A stretch of 64,000 nt of DNA, taken from contig JBNGIS010023355.1 of assembly GCA_049999725.1 (NCBI GenBank), positions 129,725-193,724 on the forward strand, read 5' to 3'. Shown here piece after piece: positions 34,401-46,400 of the stretch (the stretch's first letter is position 1; the number at the start of each line of letters is the position of its first letter). The notes below the pieces were generated by a model, which searched no databases, was not told the origin of the DNA, and worked only from the letters and a program-made list of their open reading frames with translations. The position numbers and the translations under genes are program-made. This stretch comes from Haplomitrium mnioides (taxonomy: Eukaryota > Marchantiophyta > Haplomitriopsida > Calobryales).

Positions 34401-37400
34401 TTGGGACACAAGGACATGGGAGAAACTTGGAGTGAAGAAGTTTTTTGATCAACCAATATCAGCATTTAGTGCAAGTTGTGATGGGAGATATCTGGCCATG
34501 TAGACTCTTTCTCTCTCTTTAAATTGATGCTATTCTGTTATATTCTAGGACTTTAATCAAAAATCTATTCTATTGTTTCCAGACATCAAAGTACAGCAAA
34601 ACAGACCCCCAAACACTCTTGTGGAAGTTCGCTGGGGTCTGACCCTAGGAACAACTGTGACTTCTGCATTCACCTGATTGATAAAATGAGACTCCTCTAT
34701 GGAAGAGGCTTCCTTGTCTTTAAAACTTCGATCTTGCCTTGGTCGACCTGGACCGCCTTTTTGCTGATAATTGGCACCCAGTCTGAACTGTGCTGTGATT
34801 TAGAACTTTGCCTTGTTTTTTGTTTTTTTTTTTTGGACCAAAGGCAAACAACTTTATTTACTTTCAAGCATCAAAGAAACAACCATGGCCAGCATTCAGG
34901 CCGAGTGGCAAAAACGATCAGCCTAGTAACCCCTTTTGGGATCTAGCCTAGTTAACAAAGGTAACCCAATACCCTCAATACATATTACTAGTACCATCAA
35001 AATTACAGTAGACTGTGTCCTCATCATGGATACAGAGCAAACGCCTGGCACCCCATGTTCTGTCAAAGGCTTTAAGAATGTTTTATTTTTCTCTTCATTT
35101 TGAGCCTTCATCCAGTCTCTATAAGCATCACGCCAAGCTTTCTTTCCATACTCAATCAGTCTCATCCACAAGTTCTTTTTTAAGCAGTACATATCCATGT
35201 GCGACATCTCAAACACTATAGCATTCCCAGAAAGCCATATGGAGTAAAGTGCTATTCTGCTTAAAGAGGACCAGATCTCTTGAGCTACAATCAGTGCCTT
35301 TGAGATTCTGTCACCCTGGGTAAATTGCTGCCAGGTTGGCTTCCACCTTTTTGGTAATTGCCCAAATGGAGAACACTAATCTGTTAATAATATTTCCTGC
35401 CCATTACCAGATAGTGCTGATCCTAGGACAAAGCCAGAAACAGTGAATGAAATTCCAGTAAATCCTCCTTGCAGCAGACACATCTTGCATCAATCTCAAA
35501 GCCAGGGTTCTCTGTTTTTTCCTGAAGCTCCTCCCTTTGTGCACACCTCTTTGGACAATAAGCCACATTAATTGGCTGATCTGCTGGCATCCTATATATC
35601 AGAAGGAAGTTGTGGCAGGTTGTCACTGCTACACATGATGAGGCTGAATAGTCTGAAGCTTTGTGTCTGACACCACATTGTCAAGGCTGCACTCTGTGTG
35701 TGCACAGTTGTGATATGTGTAGGTTTTTCCTAGACTATTGCAGCTTCCATTTAATTGTTGTTGTGGTTAGTTTTGCTCTCCACAACTTCATAACTAATAT
35801 CAGTCCATCTGGAGGAGTGTGCAGAGTTGATTGCACCATGGAAAGACCATGTGCATTCCAGCGTTCCAGAACCAGAATGACTGTAGACTGCTGGTCCAGG
35901 ATAAACCGATGGCCTTTTTTGGTGGAATAGCTGCTGAGGGGGGAGTTATCTTTCCAGATCCACATTCCAGGGTCCCAATCTCCCTCTGACAAAGGAGCCA
36001 AGTAATTTATACTCAGCAATCTGACCTTTGGGTACTGTGCAAACTCTCATTTTCCTCATAATCATTTTTTCCTCCTCTCTTTCCTTTTTTCTCTTTCATC
36101 CCCGGATTTGTTTTTTGTTTTTTTTTTAATTTGTTTCTTTTTTAGGTTATGGTAGGTTTAGATGGCAGTGCTAGCCAACATTTTCCTACGTTTTCCCACC
36201 ACTTCTGGAATAGTGACAGTAACTTAGGACTTTAGTTTTGCCTCTGGCATAACTTATATCCAAGGCTGGGAACTGATGAAGTCTGTGGTAAAGTAGTAGT
36301 AATCTGTCAATACTACTCATAATGCTGGTAAGAGGTCTATGGCAAGTGCTTGACAAACACTATGTCATCACCACACTTCTCCTCTAGTTAGCTAGTTAGT
36401 GAGTTAATTTAATTAAATTAAAAAATATTTATTTTACCTTTGGGTTTCTTCTGATTTATTTTTGTTTTTAATTAGGGTGGGAGTTGGGTTGTTAATCTTT
36501 TCAATCTTCAGTACAGATCATCTTGATTATATTTATGATTGGCTACCTTAGTTTGTAAGTATGGAGTGCTCTCAATACTTATAAAGATATATAAAACTCT
36601 CATTTTCCTCATAATCACTGAAAGGGGAAGCTAGGGTCAATTTCCTTCAACCAACATGGTAGATATTGGGGTGACAAAGAACCATGAGCATGAATGGGGC
36701 AGAGAAGAAGCCTGAGTCAGGATGCCCGCTTTCAGATCAGTATCAGCACTCCACAGAGATATTGTGACCGGGTGGGCCTCTAGTGCAGATGTGAAAACTC
36801 TGGTCCAGTCTCCTTTTCTGTGCCTTGGTCCCTCAACGAGGAGTGAAACCCACCTATCAGGATCTTTGCTATCAGGTAATGCCATTTCCACTCATGCCTT
36901 TTGTGAGCTGGTAGCGTCCTTGCGCCTCCTCCCACTCAAGGAACTCATATGTTTGACGGTTCCAAAGGTTCCCAATCACGTTGATCCCTGCCTGAGATCA
37001 TCTTAAGGCTGTCCATCTCTCGTTTGGAGCCAGGAGTGAATTTTCTCCCAATGTACACCACCAGATGTTAGTGCTCAAAACTTCTTCAAAGGATTCAAGA
37101 GCCATCTGTTTGATTAAAATTTTGAGCACCAACCAAGCCTGCCATATCTCGTTCCACAGCTGAGAGGTAGACCAACCTAGTTTACCGAGTGGTCTAGCTT
37201 GGCTGGCTATATAAGAATGTTTTGCATGTTGAGTCCCCTGGCAGAACCGTCTTCATAATCCACTTTCCCAGCAGGGTTTGAATCTACGCATAGATTGTCT
37301 ATCAGTCCCAAACCCCCTTCTTTCTTCCTCTTCACGCAGGTTTCCCATGCCACCGGAGCTCTGCAGTTTTCCCCATATCCTGACCAGAGGAAGTTCTCAC

Positions 37401-40400
37401 CAGCTCTTTGATTTCTTTAAGGGGGAGCTGCCCCTTGCCCAGAAAGAAGCAAAGTACCAGATGGAACCCAGAAGGATTTGGTTGATGATTAACAGTCTAC
37501 CTGGCAGGCTGATATATGTGTTGCACCAAAACTTGAGCTTTGAACTCACTCTGTCCACCAAGATGCTCTTAATTCCTGGTGGACCGCTTTGAAGGCCAAA
37601 CAGAATACCAAGAAATTCCAAGATTGTTTCCTTTTCTGCCCATTTCCAGTTCATGCTCACATTCCACCCTTGCAGCGTAGGTCGCGATCTGATCCAAGAA
37701 GCAGATGATTTCTCCCAGTTGAGATTCTGTCCTGAAGCCTTCAAAAAGCTATGCAGCAATCGACTCTACGTACTCTTCCAGATGGACTGATATATGGAAG
37801 GCGAGCAGATCAGCAAAAGAGGCCATGTTAATGTGGCTTATTGTCCAAAGAGGTGTGCAAGTTGGGAGCTTCAGGAAAAAGACAGAAAAGCCTGGCTTTG
37901 AGATTGATGCTAGTTGTGTCTGGTGCAAGGAGGACATACTGGAAGATCTCATTCACTGTTTCTGGTTTTGTCCTAGGATCAGCACCATCTGGAAATGGGC
38001 AGGGAATATCATTAACAGATTAGTGTTCTCCATTTGGGAGAACACTAAAAGGTGGAAGCCAACCTGGCAGCAATGCATCCTAAGCGACAGAATACCTAAA
38101 GCACTGGTCGTAGCTCAAGAGATCTGGTCCTTACTAAGAGGAATAGAACTTTATTCCATATGGCTCTCTAGAAACGCTATAGTGTTTGAAAAGTCACATA
38201 TGGATATGTACTGCTTGAAAAAAAATCTGGATGAGACTGGTTGAGTACGGAAAGAAAGCTTGGCGTGATGCTTGCAGAGACTGGATGAAGGCTCATAATG
38301 AAGAGAAGAGAGATAACATTCTTGAAACCTTTGACAGAACCTGGGGCGCCAGGCATCTGCTTTGTATTCGTGATGAACACAGTGTTTACTGGAATCTGAA
38401 TGTTATTAGTAATCTGGATTGAGGGTATAGGGTTACTTTGGTTTACTAGGCTAGATCCTGAAAGGGATTGATTGCTTGTTGGTTTTGCCGCTCGGCCTGA
38501 TTGCTGGCCGCGGTTGTACCTTTGATGTTTGAAAGTAAATAAAGTTGTTTGCTTTCGGCCAAAAAAAGAAAAAAAGAAAAAGAAGCTATGCAGCACCTCT
38601 ACTGCCTTCAGCAAGCTCTGTCCCCTCCACACTCTTGTGCTCATTGTACTCTCAGTCCTTTTGGCCCTAAGGCTGGCTGTGGACTTTAAATCGAATGCAA
38701 TTCAATTCAACTCAATTCCTGCCAATGATAGAATACTGTCATCAGCATATTGGGAAAGAGATGATGCCTACCCAAGGGAATAGATATCCCTTTACTTGTT
38801 TCTAGAGCGCTGCATTTTTGAGAAATTCTCCCAGTGCATCAGCTACCACAAGATACAGAAACAGAGCTAGAGAGCAGCTTTTTTGAACAGACTGCTGGAT
38901 AGGGATGGAGCGGGAGGGGATGGCATTAAGGTTGATTGCAGAAGTGGCATTTGTTGTTATCACCTTCACGTAGCCAATGAATTTTTGACTGAACCCCATG
39001 GCCTTTAATGCTTTAAACATGAAATCCCAGTCCACTGTGTCATAAGCTTTCTTGAAATCCTTTTTCAGGAAAACACAATCTTGTCCTGATGAGAGAGCCC
39101 AATCCTTGGTCTTGATTGCAGACCAATCACATTTATCACATTATCAAGGATGTATCTATTAGGCAGAAAGGCTGATTGCTCTATATTAATGATCCCTGTT
39201 AGAACCTTTTGCAACCTAAAGGAAATCACTTTGGCAAAGATCTGTAAGAGGTATTCAGAAGGGAAATGGGTCTCCAGTTGGAGACTAGAGTCTTATTGCC
39301 ACCCTTGTCAGTCAGGGAGATTGTGCCCTTGTTGAGCTCAACAGGAATCATTGTCATCTAACAGCTTCAGAGATCATGGCTGCATAGTCTTTGGCAATCC
39401 ACTTCCAGCAGCATTTGGAGAATTCGCTAGAGAGACCATCTGGTCCTGGGGACTTAAGCCCTCCCATGCTAGCCAGGGCATTCATGAACTCTTGTTCACT
39501 GGGAGGGTCTGCCAGCAATGTCGGCTGAGCAGGGGAGATGCGTGAGGGATGTGCTTGAGGGTCTCTTCTTCAGCAAATGCCCTTAGCAGATCACCTGCCC
39601 TCCTACTAAAAATGCTGGATAGATAGTCAGGGTAGAGAAGGCCCCAATCGCTAACCTTTCAGCAGACCTCTCTGGGAGTTATGCTCTTGGATGTTTGCTT
39701 TACAAGATCAAACTAAAGTGAAATGAATGATGTCGCAAGCTGCTGCTTGAGAGTTGACAGATTTTGATTAGTTGGATTCTTGGTGGAGTGCTAGGCATCA
39801 ACATGACTGAGTTTTCCCGTTACTTCCGGAAAGTGGCAGAAACTCAGTACGAAGATTGATCAGGACCTGCTGTCGGGAACTGACGAAACCAGCAGGAAGC
39901 TGTGGCAGCTTGTCACTGCTACACATGATGAGGCTGAATAGTCTGAAACTCTGTGTTTGACACCACATTGTCAAGGCTGCACTCTATGCGTGCACAGTTG
40001 TGATGTGTGTAGGTTTTTCCTAGACTATTGCAGCTACCATTTAATTGTTTTTGTGGTTAGTTTTGCTCTTCACAACTTCATAACTAGTATATTCAGTGAC
40101 TTTAGCAGAAGTTCTGCATCCAAGTAGTCACAAGTGATGCACTTCATGTGCTATGTTCAGGGTGCAGAAGGCCCCAATCACTAACCTTTCAGCAGACCTC
40201 TCTAGGAGTTATGCTCTTGGATGTTTGCTTCACAAGATCAAACTAAAGTGAAATGTCGCAAGCTGATGCTTGAGAGTTGACAGATTTTGATTAGTTGGAN
40301 NNNNNNNNNATGTCGCAAGCTGATGCTTGAGAGTTGACAGATTTTGATTAGTTGGATTGTTGGTGGAGTGCTAGGCATCATCATGACTGAGTTTTCCCGT

Positions 40401-43400
40401 TACTTCCGGAAAGTGGCAGAAACTCAGTACGAAGATTGATCAGGACCTGCTGTCGGGAACTGATGAAACCAGCAGGAAGTTGTGGCAGCTTGTCACTGCT
40501 ACACATGATGAGGCTGAATAGTCTGAAACTTTGTGTCTCACACTACACTGTCAAGGCTGCACTCTATGCGTGCACAGTTGTGATATGTGTAGGTTTTTCC
40601 TAGACTATTGCAGCTTCCATTTAATTGTTTTTGTGGTTAGTTTTGCCCTCCACAACTTCATAACTAATAATAGATAGTCTACTAACCACTTTTCCTTGCC
40701 CTTCCAGCTCTACTATCTCAGCTGATGCTTTGTGTTCTTGGTGAGTGCTGAAAAAGAACTTGTTCATCTTAACCACTTGGCAATTGAATGGATTGGCTCC
40801 TTTGGCTCTGTAATCTTCAAAGAGCTCCAGAGCTATCATATGTCTGTCTAGCTCCTCTTGGAGAAGAGTGTTGTTCTGGTCTTCCAATATGAGCTCTGAG
40901 AGTAGTTGCTTTGCCTCTGAGCATCACTTCTCCTGCGCTACTGAGGTAGGCTTTTCTGAACCCAAATATTCTCAGCCATTTAGTGATTCTGCGGACTGCC
41001 TCATCCCACCATTCCGACTGCTATCAGCTCCTTCGAGGGGTCTTGTCACAAAACCCCAAAGTTCTGATGGAAAGTACGAACTTTTTTCTGCGTTTAGAGT
41101 TGAAGACACTGGCGTTTAGAGAAAGAACCAGTAATTGCATTTACAGATGGAGACTTAAAATTGTGAAATGCACAAGAACGGTCGTCTCCACCTGAAGTTG
41201 CGATGTTCAGAATCGTATTAGCAGTGCAATAAGACTTGGTACCCAAATGGTGATTATCATAGTAAGCAGTAAAAGGAGGTTGCAAGATGACTGCGCGATG
41301 CTGCGATATGGACGCAGCTGGGAAACATGATGTTCGTTTTGCTGAGGATAAACCCTAATATGGGTCCTCGTGTGTATATACACAAATCGATAGAATACAT
41401 TTGGGCACCCCTGTTATCATGGGTGCATGTTATTGAAAAACTGGCCAGAAGAATGTTGCTTGGCTGCAGCGACTATGGACATGACCTGCATTCTGCATCT
41501 GTCTTATTCACGAACACTTGTATTGATGCATGTCAAGCAGCATGCATTGTAGTTTGTTAAGGGCCTTCTAATAGAACTAGTTTAGCCCCTTTAGCTAATC
41601 CCAATAGCTAACTAACAAGCTAGCCCACATAACTAACAAATGTTAGCTATGACTAATCTACAGCAGCAAGAGATACATCAAACACTCCCACTTATCACTT
41701 GCTGCTGTGCATCCCATTATGTTGATCAGCTTGAAGTGCCTCTGTTTGGGAAATGCTTGGTGAGAACTTCAGCTGCCATCTCTACTGTCACACACAATGC
41801 ATGTGTGTTGCTTGAATCCAAGCAAGCAACCTGCAAATCCAGGCAGGTTCTTTGCAGGCATGTGGTATACTCAGCTTCAGTTGATTCAAGGCTAGTGGTC
41901 CTCTGCATTTTACTGCTTCAGGAGATTGCTCCATCTCCCGCAGTAAGCATATGTCCAGATTGGATCTCCTTTGTGTCAAGGACTCTTCCCTCTATCTATG
42001 CTCTTGAGGATGGCTCCAGTCCATAAGAGACTTCCAAAGGAAACACACACCCTGCTTTCCTTTTCAGGTGCCTCAACCCTGCAGGTTGCACCATGCAGAT
42101 CTCCTTCCTTGAGATCTTCATTCAGGAAAGCCTGACTTCACATCCATTTGATGAGCTTCCCTGTCCATCACCTACTGCAATGATCAGTTAGCAGCAGATT
42201 GAATGTTTCCTGACAATTATATACTATCATTCTACAGATATCCCTAGGCTGCCAGGCATACTTTGTACTTGGTGACTGCAGCTCCACGCTTGAGCTCCCA
42301 ACACCTATTTGCACCCAATGACTTTTCTGCCTTCTGGTAAATCTAATAGAATTCAAGTCCCAATCTGTATCAAGGATTGGTACACCTATTTCGTAGCCTG
42401 CTCTCACTGTTTAGCATCATCCCATTTCATGGCATGCGTTAGGCTGGTTCGTTCTTGCTCAAGAACAAATTTTTCCTCCTTTCCTTTCTTCCAAACCTGA
42501 CAATCAGCCTTCATCAACGTCTCTGTGACTTCCTCACAGCTTTTAATACCATTTCCTTGCTTTTTCAGATTCCTCCAACATAGCTGGTCACTTTCTGCAA
42601 GTTGTTGTCCAGAAGCCTGACCAGTTCTCCATCACCTAGAGTGATCCTCAGAACATCAGGGAGGGCAGGGGTTGGATTTGCATCCACCCTGTTCGTTACC
42701 TCCCACAAATTGAAAACGGCATACCTGTACCAAATTGTTTTGCTTTGCTTATAACTAGGTTGCACTGTGACTGTACCCAAGGAAAAACTACACTTAACTG
42801 CAACTTCATGCGAAGTGTCGCAGGAAGACATGTGTTGCAGCCAAAACTTGGAGATACTCCGTTGAAGGTTGAATCTCTAGCCCTGTCAAGGTGTCAACCC
42901 TCCAACTGCTTTTGTGGTGCTGATTTTCTTCAGCTGTAGCTACTGGCACTGCCTAGAACTTGTCCTTCAGGCCAGCATATGCAACATGCTTTGAGCCCGC
43001 ATTGTCCTGTTCAACCATACTACCACACCATCCTGGTGTAGAGAATCCTGAGCAATCATCTATGCTTGTGCCTCTCTTCACAAGAAAATACTGGAGCTGC
43101 TGTCTTCACTCCTAAAATCTTGACTCCATTGTCAACTCCATTCTTCATCCCAGCAAGACATGTCTGAAAAAAATTGAAACATCTCATTCTTGCTGTGCAT
43201 GAAATAGACAAAGAAATATTTGATTTATCATCTGTGAGTGTTACAGAATATCTGTAGGCAGACATTGAAGGTGTTTTTATAGGTCCACATATGTGGCTGT
43301 GGACTAATTCCAACAAACTGGATACCCTCCATCCAGTGGTTCCCTTCTTGACTGCAGATTTTGTGTGACTTTCCTTTCACACATCCGTCACAGTCAAGTG

Positions 43401-46400
43401 AGGTGTATTTCTCCAAAGCTTCATTCCATGATACGAACACCATCTACCTTGCCAAGATTATACAGGACTAGACAGCTATGTGGGTCGGTGTTGACCACCA
43501 AGCAAGTCCTGAATAAATGGACAGACATTTAAAGCAACTCACTGACACAAGTTCTTCTGTGATCTCAGGCCTATAAAGGATTCCTTCCAGGATATGGAGG
43601 CGCTACTGCCTCCCCTCCTTTAATACTGAGATGCATAGTCTTGTTGCAAATGTACTTACACCAGAGCTGTTCTCGATTTCTGATAACTCTGGGATCATTT
43701 CGGATGAAATCTGTTAATCATACCTTGATGACTTGTGGCTGGATGCACCAGGTATCATGCATCCTGGTCATCCATATCTTCAAGGAAGGTTTAATAACCC
43801 TTGTCTTGAGATGACTCCTGTTCAACAACTGCCACACTGGAGGTTGCCTTTGATTTCTCTTTCTTTGGCACTTCTCCTTTCTTTCTATCGGCCAGTTTGT
43901 TCTTGCAGGATTTGGACAAATGTCCAACTTTCTTGCACTATTAGCATGTAAGTGAATCTGCCGGTATCTTTCCCTTCTTGTCTCTTTTGGCAATAAAAGC
44001 ATTATCAACAAATCTTCTCTTTGTTTTGTCGTTCTGCTCCTCACTGAGTAAGCGACTTACCAGGAATTCAAGATCTCGGTCACTCCCCTTTGCCTCCATA
44101 GTCGTGACCAAAGTGCCATATTATTCAGGAAGGCTTGCAAGCAGGACACAGATTATGTCCTCCTCCACAATTTGTTACCCTACTGCTTGAAGCTGCCCAG
44201 TCAGGGACTTGACCCTCATCACATGTTCAGTGATGGCCGAATTTTCCTTCATTTGTTGTAAAAAATTGTTTCTTGAGGTAAATTCGGTTCATGGTCCCTT
44301 TGTCTTCATAGTTATTAGACAACATCATCCAGGCTTCATGAGAATTCCTGCAGTTTCTTACCAATTTCAAGAGATGATCTTCAAGGCCAGCATAATTGAT
44401 GCTAAGGCCTTCTGCTCAGCCCTTGCCAAATGTTTTCCTTCTCTCTGAATGTCAACCTCAAACATTTCTTGAGAGATCAGATTATATTCAGCTTGAGGTT
44501 CCTTGGTAATTTCCCACAGGTCTTGACTCACCAAGATCATCTTCAACTTCAATTTCCAAAGATGAAATTCATCCCCTCCAAATTTCTGATTCGTGCTTCC
44601 ATTGCCAACCTCAACTCGTGGGCCCATAGCCTGATGGAAAGTAAATGGTTTTCTGCATTTAGAGTTGAAGATGCTGGTATTCAGAGAAAGAAGCAGTACT
44701 CGCGTTTACAGATGGAGATCCGAAATCGTGAAATGCAGAAGAAGGGTCTCCTCCACCCAAAGTCGCAATATTCAGAATCGTATTTGCAGTGCGAAAAGAC
44801 GTTGGTACCCAAATCACGGTTATCAGAATAAGCAGAAACAGTAGGTTGCAGGATGACTGTGCGATGCTGCAATATGGGTGCAGCTGGGAAACACAAACAC
44901 AGGTGTTGCTCGCTTTGCTGAGGATAAACCTGAATATGGATCCTCGTATTCATATGCACAATTCAATAAAATATATTTGAGCCCCCCTGTTGTAATGGGC
45001 GCACGTTATTGAAAAACGGGCCAGAAGATTGTCGCTTGACTGTATCAACTATGGACGCAATGCACGTTCTGCATGTGTCTTATTCAGTAATGCCCGTATT
45101 GATGCATGTCAAGCGGTATGCATTGTAGTTTGTTCAGGTCTTCTAATAGAACTAGTTTAGCCCTTAACAAATCCCAAAAGCTAACTAACAAGCTAGCCCA
45201 TATACCTAACAAATGTTAGTTATGACTAATCTACAGCAGCAAGAGATACATATCCATTAAGTTCCTTCAGCTTAGCAACTTCCTTCAAGGTGAGAGACAT
45301 TCAGCCTGAAGAAAACTAGTTTTGAGAGCCGCGAGTGGCTATTGAACATTAACGCCATGGATATGGGTAGATGGTCAGAGCGAGACAAGCCCCCCACATT
45401 GATGACCTTAGGCCAGCAGGACTGATGTAAGAGACCAGCTGGAATGTAAAATATGTGTCGTCTCGTTAGAATTCGCCTTCGTTGCTGATAGCTCCATGAA
45501 AAACTTCAATGCATTCGGTGTCACCTGGAATGGGTCTGCTATTCTCAGGCATGCTATTACATCACTCCAAGCGTGGAGTTCCAGTCCACCTAGGCTGTGT
45601 CCAGTGCCACTCCTGGGGTCCTCTTGTTCCACCATGTTAAAATCTCCTCCATTGATCCAATTCCTGTCCTGAAGAAGTGAGTTTAAGAGCTTAGTCCACA
45701 TCCTCCACTTTTTACTCGCAACATTTGCAGCATAGACATTGAGCATGCCAAGTTTCCCTCCTGGGAAGCCATCCAAGTCTATCCACAAAGCTTGACCATT
45801 GCATAGAGTGTAGTTCCCTTTCTAGAATGGAGCCAACTTTGCTGATAAACCGATGCCAACACACCCTTGGATCTCTAAGCTTCTGTAGACCAAATCTCTC
45901 CACAAGGCCAGAGCAGCTTCAGAAGGTGCTGACCTCTGGGACCACTGAGTTTGTGCTCTTGAATAAAAAGGATATCAATTTAGAGCTTGAATTCCTGACG
46001 AAGTCAGTAATGGCCTCTGTTTTGCATTTTTCCTTACCAAATCCTAACATTGTAGCCCAGGAATTGGATTTTCATGGAGAACAGGAAAGAGGACAAATCA
46101 TCAGATCATCCTTACCAAGGATATCTTCCAGAACATTGGTGCGCAGGAGCAGCAGGGGAACAAGACTTGCCAGCCTGAAGATACTGGAAGAGGGGTCAGA
46201 AATGCTGAATCGGAGGGATCTGATACTGTGAGGGTCTGCTCCTGATGTTCCATGTCACTGAGGGCCTCTCCACTGGCTGCTCCTTGGGAGTCTTGAGGGA
46301 CATGGTTGGTCTCATAGTAGTCTCTATGACAGGGAGTACCAGAGCCTTTCAAAGTAAGGCTTGGACTGATAGCTGAGAATCCTGTAATTGAATGGACATT

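Larger units (their letters stand above)
37390..39750 (-). pseudogene. Reverse transcriptase of LINE M
   Basis: Minus strand: 'KSPGPDGLSSEFSKCCW' (about 39400-39460) starts RT; 'DWDFMFKALKAMGFSQKFI' at about 38980-39030; catalytic 'QYADDSILSLA' with YADD at 38738-38749; then after inserts 'LHSFLKASGQNLNWEKSS' (about 37700-37745) and 'PGRLLIINQILLGSIWYF' (about 37440-37500). The catalytic aspartates are kept, but frames are broken. Confidence 0.8.
41065..45250 (-). mobile_element. Copia element H (Ty1/copia, minus), internally deleted, inserted in LINE M
   Basis: LTRs at 41065-41677 (613 bp) and 44632-45250 (619 bp), minus-strand ends TGTATCTC...CATCA. AAGTGGGAGTGTT beside the left LTR is a typical copia polypurine tract. 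Minus order: gag, integrase, RT scrap, RNase H. The flanking 5-mers (AGTTC and TATCC) do not match, so no target duplication is claimed. About 4.2 kb with most of RT missing. Confidence 0.85.
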
